Positions 1 to 9,239 of a DNA stretch of 64,000 nt are shown piece by piece. The notes under the pieces are model-generated. The model had not been told where the DNA came from. It did not search any database and saw only the letters and a list, made by a program, of their open reading frames with translations. The DNA is taken from positions 110,745 through 174,744 of the forward strand of contig NZ_BJNV01000007.1 of NCBI RefSeq assembly GCF_006539865.1, given 5' to 3'. Source of the stretch: Zoogloea ramigera. Lineage in GTDB: Bacteria > Pseudomonadota > Gammaproteobacteria > Burkholderiales > Rhodocyclaceae. The first letter of the stretch is position 1. The number at the start of each line of letters is the position of its first letter. Both the position numbers and the translations under genes were made by a program.

Positions 1-1029
1 GGTTTCGAAGGCGTCTCTGGCGTCATCGTGATTGCCGCAACCAACCGTCCTGACGTGCTCGATCCTGCGCTGCTTCGTCCGGGTCGATTTGATCGGCAGG
101 TGGTCGTGCCGCTGCCGGATATTCGTGGTCGGGAGCAGATTCTGCGGGTTCACATGCGCAAGGTGCCCATCGCGCCCGATGTGGATGCGATGATCCTGGC
201 GCGCGGTTGCCCGGGCTTCGCTGGCGCCGATCTTGCCAATCTGGTGAACGAGGCGGCGCTATTCGCCGCGAGAGGCAACAAGCGCCTCGTGGACATGGAC
301 GATTTTGAACGCGCCAAGGACAAAATCATGATGGGCGCCGAGCGGCGTTCGATGGTCATGCCCGAGGAGGAGCGTCGCAATACGGCCTTCCACGAGTCGG
401 GTCATGCAGTGGTGGCCAAGTGCCTCACCAAGACCGACCCGGTTCACAAGGTCACCATCATTCCGCGTGGCCGCGCCCTGGGCGTGACGATGCAGCTCCC
501 CGAGCAAGATCGCTACAGCCAGGACCGCGAGCGTCTGCTGCAGACCATCGCGGTGCTCTTCGGTGGCCGGATCGCCGAGGAAATCTTCATGAATCAGATG
601 ACCACGGGTGCTTCCAACGACTTCCAGCGCGCCACCGACCTGGCCCGGCGGATGGTCACCCAGTGGGGTATGTCCGACAACCTCGGCCCGATGGTTTATG
701 GTGAGGAAGAGGGCGAGGTGTTTCTGGGCCGTTCGGTGACGACTCACAAGAACATGTCGGAAGCGACGCTGCAAAAGGTCGACGCCGAGATCCGGCGGAT
801 CCTTGACCAGCAGTACGCGCTGGCACGTCGGCTCATCGAGGAAAACCGTGACAAGGTAGAGGCGATGACTGCGGCGCTGCTCGAGCTCGAGACCATCGAT
901 GCGGATCAGATCAACGACATCATGGACGGCCGGGCTCCCCGTGCGCCCAAGCCCTCGTCTCAGACCCCGCGTCGGCCGAGTGACGATTCGCCGGGGGCTG
1001 CGCCGACGGCGGCAGCACCCGCAGCCTGA
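1..1029 (+). CDS. ftsH: ATP-dependent zinc metalloprotease FtsH, C-terminal part
   Basis: Membrane-anchored AAA+ protease that degrades misfolded membrane proteins and short-lived regulators. The gene runs in from the left edge, so the transmembrane region and Walker motifs are missing. The visible part opens inside the AAA module with the second region of homology ([20 protein letters not shown]). It continues into the M41 peptidase domain, whose zinc site HESGH is encoded at 391-405; the downstream [19 protein letters not shown] stretch carries the third zinc ligand, Asp. The end is the usual low-complexity Pro/Ala tail. folP and glmM follow on the same strand, a common proteobacterial order. 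Identification is secure; only the 5' truncation limits the entry. Confidence 0.97.
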   Translation, partial: GFEGVSGVIVIAATNRPDVLDPALLRPGRFDRQVVVPLPDIRGREQILRVHMRKVPIAPDVDAMILARGCPGFAGADLANLVNEAALFAARGNKRLVDMDDFERAKDKIMMGAERRSMVMPEEERRNTAFHESGHAVVAKCLTKTDPVHKVTIIPRGRALGVTMQLPEQDRYSQDRERLLQTIAVLFGGRIAEEIFMNQMTTGASNDFQRATDLARRMVTQWGMSDNLGPMVYGEEEGEVFLGRSVTTHKNMSEATLQKVDAEIRRILDQQYALARRLIEENRDKVEAMTAALLELETIDADQINDIMDGRAPRAPKPSSQTPRRPSDDSPGAAPTAAAPAA

Positions 1030-1053
1030 TAAGTAACATTCGTGTAGTTCAGG

Positions 1054-1072
1054 GGCCGGCTCGACGCCGGCC
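1054..1072 (+). terminator. Weak hairpin between ftsH and folP
   Basis: GGCCGGC (1054-1060) pairs with GCCGGCC (1066-1072) around a 5-nt loop, followed by a broken T-rich stretch. It may be a partial terminator or a processing hairpin inside the ftsH-folP-glmM unit. The tail is poor for a full terminator. Confidence 0.4.
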
Positions 1073-1092
1073 TCTTCATTTTTGAGGCTTAA

Positions 1093-1944
1093 ATGAGTTC
1101 TTCCATTCTCGCCTGTGGCCGTTTTCAGCTTGATATGTCGCAACCGAAGATCATGGCGATCATCAACGTCACGGCAGATTCATTTTCGGGTGATGGCTGC
1201 CCCGATCTTGGCAGCGCGCTGCTTGCCGCTGAGCGTGCAGTCAAGGAGGGGGCCGAGATTCTCGACATCGGTGGTGAGTCGTCCCGTCCTGGCGCGACAA
1301 TGGTTTCGGAGCAACAGGAGCTGGACAGGGTTGTTCCGCTGGTCGAGGCGCTCGCGCCCCTCAACATCCCTTTGTCCATCGATACGGTGAAGCCTGCGGT
1401 GATGCGGGAGTCGATTCGTGCGGGGGCCGATCTGATCAATGATATTGCGTCATTTCGGGCGCCTGGTGCGCTCGATGCTGTGTGCGGCAGCTCTGCGGCG
1501 TTGAGCGTCATGCACATGCAGGGTGAGCCCGGTACCATGCAGCTGGCGCCGAGTTATCGTGACGTCGTTGCCGAGGTTCGAAGTTTTCTCGATGAGCGGG
1601 TGCGCGTGCTGCTTGACAATGGTGTCTCGCGGCAGCGCATCGTGGTCGATCCGGGTTTTGGTTTTGGCAAGACGCTGGATCATAATCTGGCACTGTTGCG
1701 ACACCTTGAGGTGTTCGGAGAGAGTGGCTTTCCGGTCTTTGTGGGGGTGTCACGCAAGACGATGCTCGGAGCGATCACGGGGCGCGACGTGCGCGAACGC
1801 GTGTTTGCCGGCGCGGCAGCGGCCTTGCTGGCAGTCCAGCGGGGGGCACGAATCGTCCGGACTCACGATGTTGCCGCGACGCGTGATGTTTTGCGCGTAT
1901 GGATGGCGGTGGAGGCAGACAGGCCGCCCGGCCTTGCGGCATAA
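1093..1944 (+). CDS. folP: Dihydropteroate synthase
   Basis: Condenses 6-hydroxymethyl-dihydropterin diphosphate with p-aminobenzoate to 7,8-dihydropteroate in folate synthesis; cytosolic TIM barrel of 283 residues, normal length. Visible family blocks are the N-terminal NVT.DSFS loop, ILDIGGESSRPGA, the DPGFGFGKT pterin-site strand, and the C-terminal SRKTMLG and RTHDV segments. The ATG at 1093 is preferred because CGRFQL at the N terminus matches the family and GAGG lies just upstream; an ATG at 1135 would remove that strand. Loop 1 reads NVTADSFSGDG rather than the commoner NVTPDSFS form. It sits between ftsH and glmM, as in many beta- and gammaproteobacteria. Confidence 0.96.
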   Translation: MSSSILACGRFQLDMSQPKIMAIINVTADSFSGDGCPDLGSALLAAERAVKEGAEILDIGGESSRPGATMVSEQQELDRVVPLVEALAPLNIPLSIDTVKPAVMRESIRAGADLINDIASFRAPGALDAVCGSSAALSVMHMQGEPGTMQLAPSYRDVVAEVRSFLDERVRVLLDNGVSRQRIVVDPGFGFGKTLDHNLALLRHLEVFGESGFPVFVGVSRKTMLGAITGRDVRERVFAGAAAALLAVQRGARIVRTHDVAATRDVLRVWMAVEADRPPGLAA

Positions 1945-1979
1945 TGCTAAAATCATGAAAGAGCCTGTGCGAGGGTAAG

Positions 1980-3332
1980 ATGTCTAGAAAGTATTTTGGT
2001 ACCGATGGCGTACGTGGTTGTGTCGGGGAAGCGCCGATTACGCCGGATTTCTGTTTGCGTCTGGGCTATGCGGCCGGCAAGACGCTGGTTGCACGCGAAC
2101 ACCTGCGGCCTGGTGATCGTCCCGCGGTGATCATCGGAAAGGACACCCGCATCTCCGGATACATGCTCGAGTCGGCCCTCGAGGCTGGCTTCGCGGCGGC
2201 GGGTGTCGATGTCTTCCTGGCAGGTCCTTTACCGACGCCGGCGATCGCATACCTTACTCGGGCGCTGCGCCTGCAGGCCGGTGTGGTGATTTCTGCGTCC
2301 CATAACCCCTTCGAGGATAACGGGATCAAGTTTTTCTCGGCGGCAGGTACCAAGTTGCCTGATTCCGTCGAGCTCGAGATCGAAGCACGGCTCGATGAGC
2401 CGATGGGGTGCGAGCCGTCTGCGCGCCTCGGCAAGGCTCAGCGCATCGATGACGCGCGCGGGCGTTATGTCGAATTCTGCAAGAACACCTTCCCGAATGA
2501 GCTCGACCTGCGTGGCATGAAGATCGCGCTCGACTGCGCACACGGTGCTGCGTACACCGTCGCGCCCAAGGTTTTCCACGAACTCGGTGCAGAACTCGTG
2601 CTGGTGGGGGTTGAGCCCAACGGCATGAACATCAACGACAAGGTGGGTGCAACCTCTCCCCAAAGCATTCGGGACGCAGTGCTGAGCAGTGGCGCCGATC
2701 TTGGCATCGCGCTGGATGGTGACGGCGACCGGATCATCATGGTCGACGGAAAGGGCGGGGTCTACGACGGCGACAAGCTGCTTTACGTGATCGCCAAGGC
2801 TGCCGTTGCGGCGGGCGGCGCGAACGGTGTCGTCGGCACCCTGATGAGCAATCTGGGTTTCGAGCACGCGGTCGGCCGACTCGGGCTTCCGTTTGCACGC
2901 GCCAAGGTGGGTGACCGCTATGTGCTTGAGTTGATGCACGCCAACGGCTGGAAGCTGGGGGGCGAAAACTCCGGTCACATCATCTGCCTGGATCGCCACA
3001 CCACGGGGGATGGGATCATCGCCGGTCTTCAGGTGCTGGCTGCGCTGCGCCAGCAGAATGCCAGGCTCGAAGACATGTGCGCAGACCTCACTTTCTATCC
3101 GCAGAAGCTTGTCAATGTGCCGATCAAACCGGGTTTTGCGTGGGCAGACAGCGAGGCGATTGCTGCTGCCGTGACGGCGGCCACTGCCGAGCTTGCTGAC
3201 AAGGGGCGTGTGTTGCTGCGCCCCTCTGGAACCGAGCCCTTGCTGCGTGTGATGGTCGAAGGTGACGATGGTGCAATGGTCGATCGCCTTGCCCATGGAC
3301 TGGCTGAGGTTGTGAGGGCTGCCGCGAACTGA
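1980..3332 (+). CDS. glmM: Phosphoglucosamine mutase
   Basis: Interconverts glucosamine-6-phosphate and glucosamine-1-phosphate, the step feeding UDP-GlcNAc for peptidoglycan and LPS. It has 450 residues, close to the family norm. The active-site phosphoserine motif SASHNP is at about residues 105-110, the Mg-binding loop DGDGDR near residue 245, and the C-terminal phosphate-binding RPSGTEP near residue 417. The N terminus ([10 protein letters not shown]) is typical. It starts 35 nt after folP and is probably co-transcribed with it. A hairpin with a T run downstream ends the unit. Confidence 0.97.
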   Translation: MSRKYFGTDGVRGCVGEAPITPDFCLRLGYAAGKTLVAREHLRPGDRPAVIIGKDTRISGYMLESALEAGFAAAGVDVFLAGPLPTPAIAYLTRALRLQAGVVISASHNPFEDNGIKFFSAAGTKLPDSVELEIEARLDEPMGCEPSARLGKAQRIDDARGRYVEFCKNTFPNELDLRGMKIALDCAHGAAYTVAPKVFHELGAELVLVGVEPNGMNINDKVGATSPQSIRDAVLSSGADLGIALDGDGDRIIMVDGKGGVYDGDKLLYVIAKAAVAAGGANGVVGTLMSNLGFEHAVGRLGLPFARAKVGDRYVLELMHANGWKLGGENSGHIICLDRHTTGDGIIAGLQVLAALRQQNARLEDMCADLTFYPQKLVNVPIKPGFAWADSEAIAAAVTAATAELADKGRVLLRPSGTEPLLRVMVEGDDGAMVDRLAHGLAEVVRAAAN

Positions 3333-3349
3333 AGTTGCTGCATTGCGAC

Positions 3350-3383
3350 ATGTAACAAATCTGAAATTTTCGAGTCGTAGAAT
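3350..3383 (+). promoter_or_regulatory. PHO box and -10 element for pstS
   Basis: ATGTAAC-AAAT-CTGAAAT at 3350-3367 has the 7-4-7 layout of a PhoB box (half-site consensus CTGTMAY, six of seven matches in each half, AT-rich spacer). TAGAAT at 3378-3383 lies 10 nt downstream, where a PhoB-dependent -10 is expected. Transcription would start near 3390. This predicts phosphate-starvation control of pstSCAB. The call rests on position and pattern only. Confidence 0.65.
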
Positions 3384-3386
3384 TCG

Positions 3387-3430
3387 CCCGGTGTTAGATC
3401 TGCTATGCGTGATCTGACGCCGGGTTTTTT
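3387..3430 (+). terminator. Terminator after glmM, overlapping the pstS start region
   Basis: The 14-nt arm at 3387-3400 (CCCGGTGTTAGATC) pairs with 3411-3424 (GATCTGACGCCGGG) through two G-U pairs, and is followed by six T (3425-3430). It would end the folP-glmM transcript. A transcript starting at the PHO promoter near 3390 would lack the first few bases of the left arm. Confidence 0.8.
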
Positions 3431-3482
3431 GCTTCAGGCCGTCAGTTTTTTCTTGCGGCTCACCTCTACGATGGAGAAATTC

Positions 3483-4520
3483 ATGCAAGGTTTCATTCGC
3501 GCCTGTTCGTTTGTTGTTGCCCTGGGTGGTGCTGGTGTCGCACAGGCTGTTGACATTACCGGTGCAGGGGCGACGTTCCCGTATCCCATCTACTCGAAGT
3601 GGGCCGAGATTTACAAAGCCAAGACCGGTTCCGGCCTCAACTATCAGTCCATCGGCTCTGGCGGTGGCATCAAGCAGATCAAGTCGAAGACCGTTGATTT
3701 CGGCGCGTCTGACATGCCCTTGAAGGCTGAAGATCTCGAGAAGGATGGTCTGGTTCAGTTCCCGGCGGTGATCGGCGGTGTGGTGCCGGTGGTCAACCTC
3801 GAAGGTGTGGCGCCGGGGCAGATGAAGATGACCGGCACGCTGCTGGCCGACATCTACATGGGCAAGGTCAAGAAGTGGAACGATCCGGCGATCGCTGCGC
3901 TCAACGCCGGTGTAAGGCTGCCGGACGAGAACATCACTGTTGTCCGTCGTGCTGATGGTTCCGGCACGACTTTCCTCTTCACCAACTATCTCTCCAAGGT
4001 TTCGACCGACTGGAAGGACAAGGTTGGCGCCGGTACCGCGGTGCAATGGCCGGAAGGTGTGGGCGGCAAGGGTAACGAGGGTGTGGCCTCTTATGTTCAG
4101 CGTATCAAGGGTGGCATCGGCTACGTGGAATACGCCTACGCCAAGAAGAACAAGATGATCCACCTGGCCATGAAGAACAAGGCGGGCGAGTTCGTTCAGC
4201 CGGACGACCTGACTTTCCAGGCTGCTGCGTCGTTTGCCGAATGGAGCAAGGTGCCTGGCTTCGGCGAGATCCTCACGGAGCAGCCGGGCAAGACCAGCTG
4301 GCCGATCACCGGCGCAAGCTTCATCCTGATGCACAAGGTGCAGGCCGATCCGGCCAAGGGTGCCGAGGTGGTGAAGTTCTTCGACTGGGCCTTCAAGAAC
4401 GGCCAGAAGACCGCTGAGGAGCTCGATTACGTGCCGCTTCCCCCGGTTCTGGTGAAGCAGATCGATACCGCTCTGCGCGCTTCCCTCAAGGATGCTTCCG
4501 GTAATCCGGTCATCAAGTAA
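3483..4520 (+). CDS. pstS: Phosphate ABC transporter, periplasmic phosphate-binding protein PstS
   Basis: Captures inorganic phosphate in the periplasm and delivers it to PstCA. The ATG at 3483 is chosen because GGAG lies 7 nt upstream and the product opens with a Sec signal peptide (FIRACSFVVALGGAGVAQA) cleaved before VDITGAG. An in-frame ATG at 3471 would add four residues, and the open frame further upstream runs through the terminator. The mature protein shows the PstS hallmarks GAGATFPYPIYSKW near the N terminus, the GSGGGIKQI loop, and RADGSGTTFLFTNYL around the phosphate site. The gene has 345 codons and is followed by pstC, pstA and pstB. Confidence 0.96.
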   Translation: MQGFIRACSFVVALGGAGVAQAVDITGAGATFPYPIYSKWAEIYKAKTGSGLNYQSIGSGGGIKQIKSKTVDFGASDMPLKAEDLEKDGLVQFPAVIGGVVPVVNLEGVAPGQMKMTGTLLADIYMGKVKKWNDPAIAALNAGVRLPDENITVVRRADGSGTTFLFTNYLSKVSTDWKDKVGAGTAVQWPEGVGGKGNEGVASYVQRIKGGIGYVEYAYAKKNKMIHLAMKNKAGEFVQPDDLTFQAAASFAEWSKVPGFGEILTEQPGKTSWPITGASFILMHKVQADPAKGAEVVKFFDWAFKNGQKTAEELDYVPLPPVLVKQIDTALRASLKDASGNPVIK

Positions 4521-4535
4521 TTTTTTGTCCGAACT

Positions 4536-4569
4536 GGATGGGGCGGCTGCGAGGCGGCTTGCCCCATCC
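4536..4569 (+). terminator. Attenuating hairpin between pstS and pstC
   Basis: GGATGGGGC (4536-4544) pairs perfectly with GCCCCATCC (4561-4569), followed by GTGTTTT. With its short T run it may let only part of transcription pass, giving more PstS than membrane subunits. It could equally protect the pstS mRNA from 3' decay. Confidence 0.6.
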
Positions 4570-4603
4570 GTGTTTTAGTGCTGAATCAACACGGTGAGCT
4601 GCA

Positions 4604-5647
4604 ATGTCTTCCTATAGCACTGCTCTTGGAGCGGGAGGCCCGGCGGGTCAAGGCCTGGCGGGCTCCAGCGAGGCTGGTGGCGTTAAAAACCCGGAGCCTT
4701 CGCGCGATCGAATGCGTGCGCAACGTTTCCAGGATGCGCTTTTTCATCAGCTCACGCGTTTCTTTGCCTTTCTGGTTCTGGCGATCCTCGTTGCCATCCT
4801 CGCCTCCCTGTTTTACGGTGCCTTGCCGGCGCTTAAAGAGTTTGGCGCGGGCTTTCCGTTCAGCGCAGACTGGAATCCGGTGCTGGACAAGTTCGGCGGC
4901 CTGATTTCGGTTTACGGCACCTTGAGTACGTCTCTGATCGCCTTGCTGGTGGCGGTGCCGGTGAGCTTCGGGATCGCCCTGTTTCTTACCGAATTGTGCC
5001 CGCCGGCCTTGCGCGCACCGCTCGGCGTGGCGGTTGAATTGCTCGCGGCCGTGCCCAGCATCATCTATGGCATGTGGGGCTTGTTCGTTTTTGCGCCGCT
5101 CTTTGCCGACTACATTCAGCCGCTGCTGAGCGGAACCTTGGGTCAGTTGCCGTTTGTCGGCGTCTTGTTCCAGGGGCCGCAGAACGGTATCGGCATCCTT
5201 TCCGCTGGTCTGATCCTGGCGGTCATGGTTATTCCGTTCATCGCCTCGGTGATGCGCGATGTCTTTGAAGTGGTGCCCGGCATCCTCAAGGAGTCTGCCT
5301 ACGGGCTGGGGGCGACGACCTGGGAGGTGGTGTGGAACGTGGTTCTGCCCTATACCCGTGTAGGTGTCATCGGTGGCGTGATGCTCGGCCTGGGCCGGGC
5401 GCTCGGTGAGACGATGGCCGTGACCTTCGTCATCGGCAACGCCCATCGCATCAGCCCTTCGCTCTACGAGGCGGGCAACAGCATCGCTTCTACGCTGGCA
5501 AACGAATTCGCTGAGGCTTCATCTGACCTGCACGTCGCGTCCCTGATCGCGCTGGGCTTGATCCTGTTCTTCGTGACCTTCGTCGTGCTGGCGATTTCCA
5601 AGATTCTGCTGATGCGTCTGCAGCGCAGCGAAGGGGAGAAAACCTGA
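4604..5647 (+). CDS. pstC: Phosphate ABC transporter permease PstC
   Basis: Inner-membrane permease subunit of the PstSCAB importer, 347 residues. After a roughly 40-residue hydrophilic N terminus come about six membrane spans, the first near residues 48-70. The EAA-type cytoplasmic loop that contacts PstB is seen in [25 protein letters not shown], and [16 protein letters not shown] is a PstC signature. The ATG at 4604 is preceded by GAGCTGCA. The stop overlaps the pstA start (TGATG at 5645-5649), implying translational coupling. The Gly/Ser-rich first 30 residues are less typical of the family. Confidence 0.95.
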   Translation: MSSYSTALGAGGPAGQGLAGSSEAGGVKNPEPSRDRMRAQRFQDALFHQLTRFFAFLVLAILVAILASLFYGALPALKEFGAGFPFSADWNPVLDKFGGLISVYGTLSTSLIALLVAVPVSFGIALFLTELCPPALRAPLGVAVELLAAVPSIIYGMWGLFVFAPLFADYIQPLLSGTLGQLPFVGVLFQGPQNGIGILSAGLILAVMVIPFIASVMRDVFEVVPGILKESAYGLGATTWEVVWNVVLPYTRVGVIGGVMLGLGRALGETMAVTFVIGNAHRISPSLYEAGNSIASTLANEFAEASSDLHVASLIALGLILFFVTFVVLAISKILLMRLQRSEGEKT

Positions 5648-6495
5648 TGGCACTCGAAACGACTGCGCTGTATCGCAAACGCGTACGAACCAATCGGCTG
5701 GCTTTGGTGTTGTCGATTCTGGCGATGGTGATCGGCATGGGTTTCCTGGCGTGGATTCTCGCCGTTCTTTTGTACAAGGGGTTCGGTGCGTTGAGCCTGA
5801 CGCTCTTTACTGCCTCAACGCCCGCGCCGGGCTCAGAGGGGGGGCTTGCCAACGCGATCCTCGGCAGCGCGGCGATGGTCGGCGTGGCAACCTTCATTGC
5901 GACGCCCATCGGTATTCTGGCGGGTGTCTATCTTTCCGAGTTCGGGCGGCGTGGCTGGCTTGCACCGACAACCCGCTTCATCAACGACATCCTGCTGTCT
6001 GCTCCATCCATCGTCATCGGCGTTTTCATCTACGCTGTTTATGTGGCGCAGGTGCAGCACTTTTCGGGCTGGGCGGGCTCCCTGGCGCTCGCACTGATCG
6101 CGATTCCGGTGGTCGTGCGGACCACCGAGAACATGCTCAATCTGGTTCCGGCGAGCTTGCGTGAAGCGGCCTCGGCCCTCGGTGCACCGCGATGGAAGGT
6201 CGTTCTGAGCGTTGTGCTGCGTGCGGCTAAGGCTGGTGTCCTGACCGGCATCCTGCTTGCCATTGCGCGGGTCAGCGGTGAAACGGCACCCTTGCTGTTC
6301 ACCGCCCTGAACAACCAGTTCATGAGCCTGGACCTGAACGGCCCGATGGCCAACCTGCCGGTGGTGATCTTCCAGTACGCCATGAGCCCCTATGAAAACT
6401 GGAACTCCCTGGCCTGGGGCGGCGCGATCATCATCACCTTCGGTGTGCTTTGTCTGAACATCCTCGTTCGCACCCTGTTCCGCAAGAAGATTTAA
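5647..6495 (+). CDS. pstA: Phosphate ABC transporter permease PstA
   Basis: Second inner-membrane permease of the phosphate importer, forming the channel with PstC; 282 residues with about six hydrophobic spans. The EAA loop [20 protein letters not shown] and the following [18 protein letters not shown] are characteristic of PstA. It starts on the last base of the pstC stop codon. It ends 11 nt before the pstB start codon and carries an AAGGA-type ribosome site for pstB around its own stop. Length and order are standard. Confidence 0.95.
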   Translation: MALETTALYRKRVRTNRLALVLSILAMVIGMGFLAWILAVLLYKGFGALSLTLFTASTPAPGSEGGLANAILGSAAMVGVATFIATPIGILAGVYLSEFGRRGWLAPTTRFINDILLSAPSIVIGVFIYAVYVAQVQHFSGWAGSLALALIAIPVVVRTTENMLNLVPASLREAASALGAPRWKVVLSVVLRAAKAGVLTGILLAIARVSGETAPLLFTALNNQFMSLDLNGPMANLPVVIFQYAMSPYENWNSLAWGGAIIITFGVLCLNILVRTLFRKKI

Positions 6496-6506
6496 GGAAA
6501 TCCAAG

Positions 6507-7343
6507 ATGCAATCTCCTACTGTTACGACGCGCGACATGTCTTTCTCGCAACTGCGCGGCGAACCCGCGGCAGTGGCTGCGCAGGGTGCGGAACCGAAGA
6601 TCAAGATCCGCAATCTCGACTTCTTTTATGGCTCGTTTCAGGGGCTGAAGCACATTAACCTGGATATCCATGAGGGGATGGTGACCGCCTTCATTGGGCC
6701 CTCCGGTTGTGGCAAGTCCACGCTTCTGCGAACCCTGAACCGCATGTACGATCTGTATCCGGGGCAGCGCGCGACCGGAGAGATTCTCCTCAACGGGCGC
6801 AACGTGCTCGACGAGGGGCAGGACGTGAACGCCCTGCGGGCCAAGGTGGGCATGGTCTTCCAGAAGCCGACACCTTTCCCGATGTCGATCTACGAGAACA
6901 TTGCCTTCGGCGTGCGTCTCTACGAGAGCCTGTCGCGGGCCGACATGGACAACCGCGTCGAATGGGCGCTCCGCAAGGCCGCCCTGTGGGATGAAGTCAA
7001 GGGCAAGCTGAATCAGAGCGGCCTGTCCTTGTCCGGCGGTCAGCAGCAGCGGCTCTGCATTGCGCGCGGCGTGGCCGTCAAGCCGGAAGTCCTCTTGCTC
7101 GATGAGCCCACCTCAGCCCTCGATCCGATCTCAACCGCAAAGGTTGAGGAACTGGTCCATGAGCTGAAGAGCGAATACACGATCGCCATCGTCACCCACA
7201 ACATGCAGCAGGCCGCCCGCGTGTCGGACTACACCGCATATATGTATCTGGGCGAGCTTGTCGAGTTTGGTCTGACCGATGAAATTTTTATCAAGCCGAA
7301 GCGCAAGGAGACCGAAGACTATATCACCGGTCGGTTTGGCTGA
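6507..7343 (+). CDS. pstB: Phosphate ABC transporter ATP-binding protein PstB
   Basis: Cytoplasmic ATPase powering phosphate import, 278 residues. Walker A is GPSGCGKST, followed by [12 protein letters not shown], which is specific to PstB; the signature is LSGGQQQR and Walker B is [12 protein letters not shown], with the switch His in [17 protein letters not shown]. The ATG at 6507 is chosen because AAGGA lies 9 nt upstream; an open frame extends earlier into pstA but has no ribosome site. The first 30 residues are a hydrophilic extension. phoU and phoB, often next in this operon, are absent; a strong terminator follows instead. Confidence 0.96.
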   Translation: MQSPTVTTRDMSFSQLRGEPAAVAAQGAEPKIKIRNLDFFYGSFQGLKHINLDIHEGMVTAFIGPSGCGKSTLLRTLNRMYDLYPGQRATGEILLNGRNVLDEGQDVNALRAKVGMVFQKPTPFPMSIYENIAFGVRLYESLSRADMDNRVEWALRKAALWDEVKGKLNQSGLSLSGGQQQRLCIARGVAVKPEVLLLDEPTSALDPISTAKVEELVHELKSEYTIAIVTHNMQQAARVSDYTAYMYLGELVEFGLTDEIFIKPKRKETEDYITGRFG

Positions 7344-7366
7344 GTTCGCAAAGGACCGTTGCAGTG

Positions 7367-7397
7367 AAAGGGTTGGCTCTGGCCAGCCCTTTTTTTT
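7367..7397 (+). terminator. Rho-independent terminator after pstB
   Basis: An 11-bp stem (7367-7377 with 7382-7392, one G-U pair) closes on a TCTG loop and runs into eight T (7390-7397). It ends the pst operon. Confidence 0.88.
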
Positions 7398-7450
7398 GAC
7401 CTGCGGCGGTGTCATGGCTAAAATCGAGAACTTTGCCTTTGGTGCTAAGC

Positions 7451-8200
7451 GTGCGAAAAAAGCTAGTCGTCGGCAACTGGAAGATGAACGGTGGTCAGGC
7501 ACGGAATGTTGCCCTGATCGATGGGTTGAAGGGCGCTATCCCTGAGGGCGTCGACGTTGTCGTTTGTCCTCCCTATCCCTATCTCGCGCAGGTCAAGGCG
7601 CTCGCTGGAGAACTGGGGGTGGGGCTCGGTGCACAGGACCTTAGCGAGCACAGCGCGGGCGCCTTCACCGGCGACGTGGCTGCTCCGATGCTTCGCGATG
7701 TGGGCTGTGAGTGGGTTCTTGTCGGGCACTCGGAGCGTCGCACTCTCCACGGTGAAGGCGATCAGCTCGTAGCCGCAAAGATCTCAGCTGCGCTGGATGC
7801 CGGCCTGGCGCCCATCCTCTGTGTCGGCGAAACCTTGGAGGAGCGCGACGGTGGCCGTGCCGAGGAAGTTGTAAGTTCTCAGCTTGCGTCTGTTGTGAGC
7901 CAGCTAGGGGCTGTTGCCATGGCAGGGCTCGTTGTTGCCTACGAGCCGGTCTGGGCGATCGGTACCGGGCGCACGGCTACGCCGGAGCAGGCGGAGCTGA
8001 TGCATGTGTGCATTCGTGAAAGCCTGGCGGGCGCTGGTGTGGCGGCCGGCGTGGTGCGTATCCTGTATGGTGGTAGCGTTACGGCAGCGAATGCGGCGGC
8101 TCTTTTTGCCAAGCCGAACATCGATGGTGCGCTGGTGGGTGGCGCCTCGCTGGTGGCAGAGAATTTTTCTTCGATTTGTGTGGCGGCAGCTGCATCCTGA
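7451..8200 (+). CDS. tpiA: Triosephosphate isomerase
   Basis: Interconverts dihydroxyacetone phosphate and glyceraldehyde-3-phosphate in glycolysis and gluconeogenesis. The GTG at 7451 is chosen because it gives the canonical start MRKKLVVGNWKMNG; an in-frame GTG at 7409 would add 14 unlikely residues and lies just after the pstB terminator. The substrate Asn/Lys (NWKMN), catalytic His (GHSERR) and catalytic Glu (AYEPVWAIGTG) are present, with the phosphate-binding LYGGSV near the end. The product has 249 residues, normal for the family. secG follows after 21 nt, as in many betaproteobacteria. Confidence 0.95.
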   Translation: MRKKLVVGNWKMNGGQARNVALIDGLKGAIPEGVDVVVCPPYPYLAQVKALAGELGVGLGAQDLSEHSAGAFTGDVAAPMLRDVGCEWVLVGHSERRTLHGEGDQLVAAKISAALDAGLAPILCVGETLEERDGGRAEEVVSSQLASVVSQLGAVAMAGLVVAYEPVWAIGTGRTATPEQAELMHVCIRESLAGAGVAAGVVRILYGGSVTAANAAALFAKPNIDGALVGGASLVAENFSSICVAAAAS

Positions 8201-8221
8201 ATGTGATTTACGGAGGTTCGT

Positions 8222-8587
8222 ATGGGTGGTCTGGTTTTTTCGGTTGTATTGACGGTGCACGTGCTGGCCGGGCTTGGTGTCATTGGCCTTGTCCTGATGC
8301 AGCACGGTAAGGGGGCGGACATGGGGGCGGCCTTCGGAAGTGGTGCCTCGGGTAGTCTGTTCGGCTCGTCGGGCTCGGCAAACTTCCTCAGCCGCACCAC
8401 GGCGGCGCTCGCCGCGGTGTTTTTTGTCACCAGTCTGGGGCTGAGCTATCTGGCTGGCGCCAAGACCCCGGCCACGAGCAGCGTCATGGGGACGGAAGTG
8501 CCCGCGCAGACGCCGGCTGCAGGCGCGATCCCGGCGCCAGCTGCTCCTGCCGAGGATGGCTCGAAGGCAAAAGATATCCCCCGATAA
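8222..8587 (+). CDS. secG: Preprotein translocase subunit SecG
   Basis: Small membrane subunit of the SecYEG translocon, 121 residues. Two hydrophobic spans (about residues 4-22 and 57-77) flank the conserved cytoplasmic loop with QHGKGADMGAAFGSGAS and LFGSSGSANFLSR. GGAGG sits 7 nt before the ATG. The Ala/Pro-rich C-terminal tail of about 40 residues is variable in the family. It lies between tpiA and tRNA-Leu, a typical proteobacterial setting (tpiA-secG-leuU). Confidence 0.95.
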   Translation: MGGLVFSVVLTVHVLAGLGVIGLVLMQHGKGADMGAAFGSGASGSLFGSSGSANFLSRTTAALAAVFFVTSLGLSYLAGAKTPATSSVMGTEVPAQTPAAGAIPAPAAPAEDGSKAKDIPR

Positions 8588-8600
8588 AACGATGTAATGC

Positions 8601-8629
8601 TTGGCGCTCAAGGGGGCTTGCCTTATAAT
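8601..8629 (+). promoter_or_regulatory. Sigma-70 promoter for tRNA-Leu
   Basis: TTGGCG (8601-8606) and TATAAT (8624-8629) are separated by 17 bp, about 20 nt upstream of the tRNA. Strong match; it may also contribute to nuo transcription. Confidence 0.8.
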
Positions 8630-8649
8630 GCGCAGCGTCAAGCAGACAA

Positions 8650-8734
8650 GCCGACGTGGTGAAATTGGTAGACACGCTATCTTGAGGGGGTAGTGGCGAA
8701 AGCCGTATGAGTTCGAGTCTCATCGTCGGCACCA
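8650..8734 (+). tRNA. tRNA-Leu (anticodon GAG)
   Basis: 85 nt with a 7-bp acceptor stem GCCGACG/CGTCGGC, discriminator A and encoded CCA. The anticodon stem CTATC/GGTAG encloses the loop TTGAGGG, giving anticodon GAG (reads CTC and CTT). The long variable arm is that of a class II tRNA, and the T loop GTTCGAGTC is canonical. Confidence 0.97.
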
Positions 8735-8817
8735 TAAAATAAGCGAGCTGCCCGCAATAGCGGGCATTTGCTTGCAGGCAGCGCTAATGACTGCTGTTGG
8801 TTGCGGGAGTTCAAGTA

Positions 8818-9192
8818 ATGTTGGAATCTTATTTTCCAGTCCTTGTTTTTATCCTGTTTGCGGCTGCTTTTGGCTTTATTCCCATTGTGGCGGGCTGGTT
8901 TATCGGCCCCAGCAAGCCTGACGCCGAAAAGCTGTCACCGTTCGAGTGCGGCTTCGAGCCGTTTGAAGATGCGCGAATCAAATTCGACGTTCGCTATTAT
9001 CTTCTGGCCATCCTTTTCATTCTCTTTGATCTCGAAATAGCATTTCTCTTTCCGTGGGCGACCATCCTGAAAGAGATTGCTGCCAATGAGTCTATTCGGC
9101 TGTTCGGGTTCTTCGAGATGATTGTCTTTCTCGGTATTCTTCTGCTCGGCTACATCTACGTGTGGAAAAGAGGCGCTCTCGACTGGGAGTGA
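8818..9192 (+). CDS. nuoA: NADH-quinone oxidoreductase subunit A
   Basis: Small membrane-arm subunit of complex I, 124 residues with three membrane spans (about residues 5-27, 63-85 and 92-115). The conserved loop YECGFEP-like motif appears as [23 protein letters not shown]. The ATG at 8818 has GGGAG about 9 nt upstream; an in-frame GTG at 8797 would add seven residues. It is the first gene of a complete nuoA-N operon that begins 83 nt after tRNA-Leu. Confidence 0.95.
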   Translation: MLESYFPVLVFILFAAAFGFIPIVAGWFIGPSKPDAEKLSPFECGFEPFEDARIKFDVRYYLLAILFILFDLEIAFLFPWATILKEIAANESIRLFGFFEMIVFLGILLLGYIYVWKRGALDWE

Positions 9193-9239
9193 TTCTGGGT
9201 CCGGCTGGTGGCGGGTAAATTGTTGGCTAAAGGGTGTCT

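Noticed and set aside
3405..3482. N-terminal extension of PstS
   Set aside because: It passes through the glmM terminator hairpin; the signal peptide and ribosome site fix the start at 3483.
2229..4334. Long antisense open frame (about 700 codons) opposite glmM and pstS
   Set aside because: It lies wholly opposite two well-supported genes, has Arg/His-rich shadow composition and no family resemblance.
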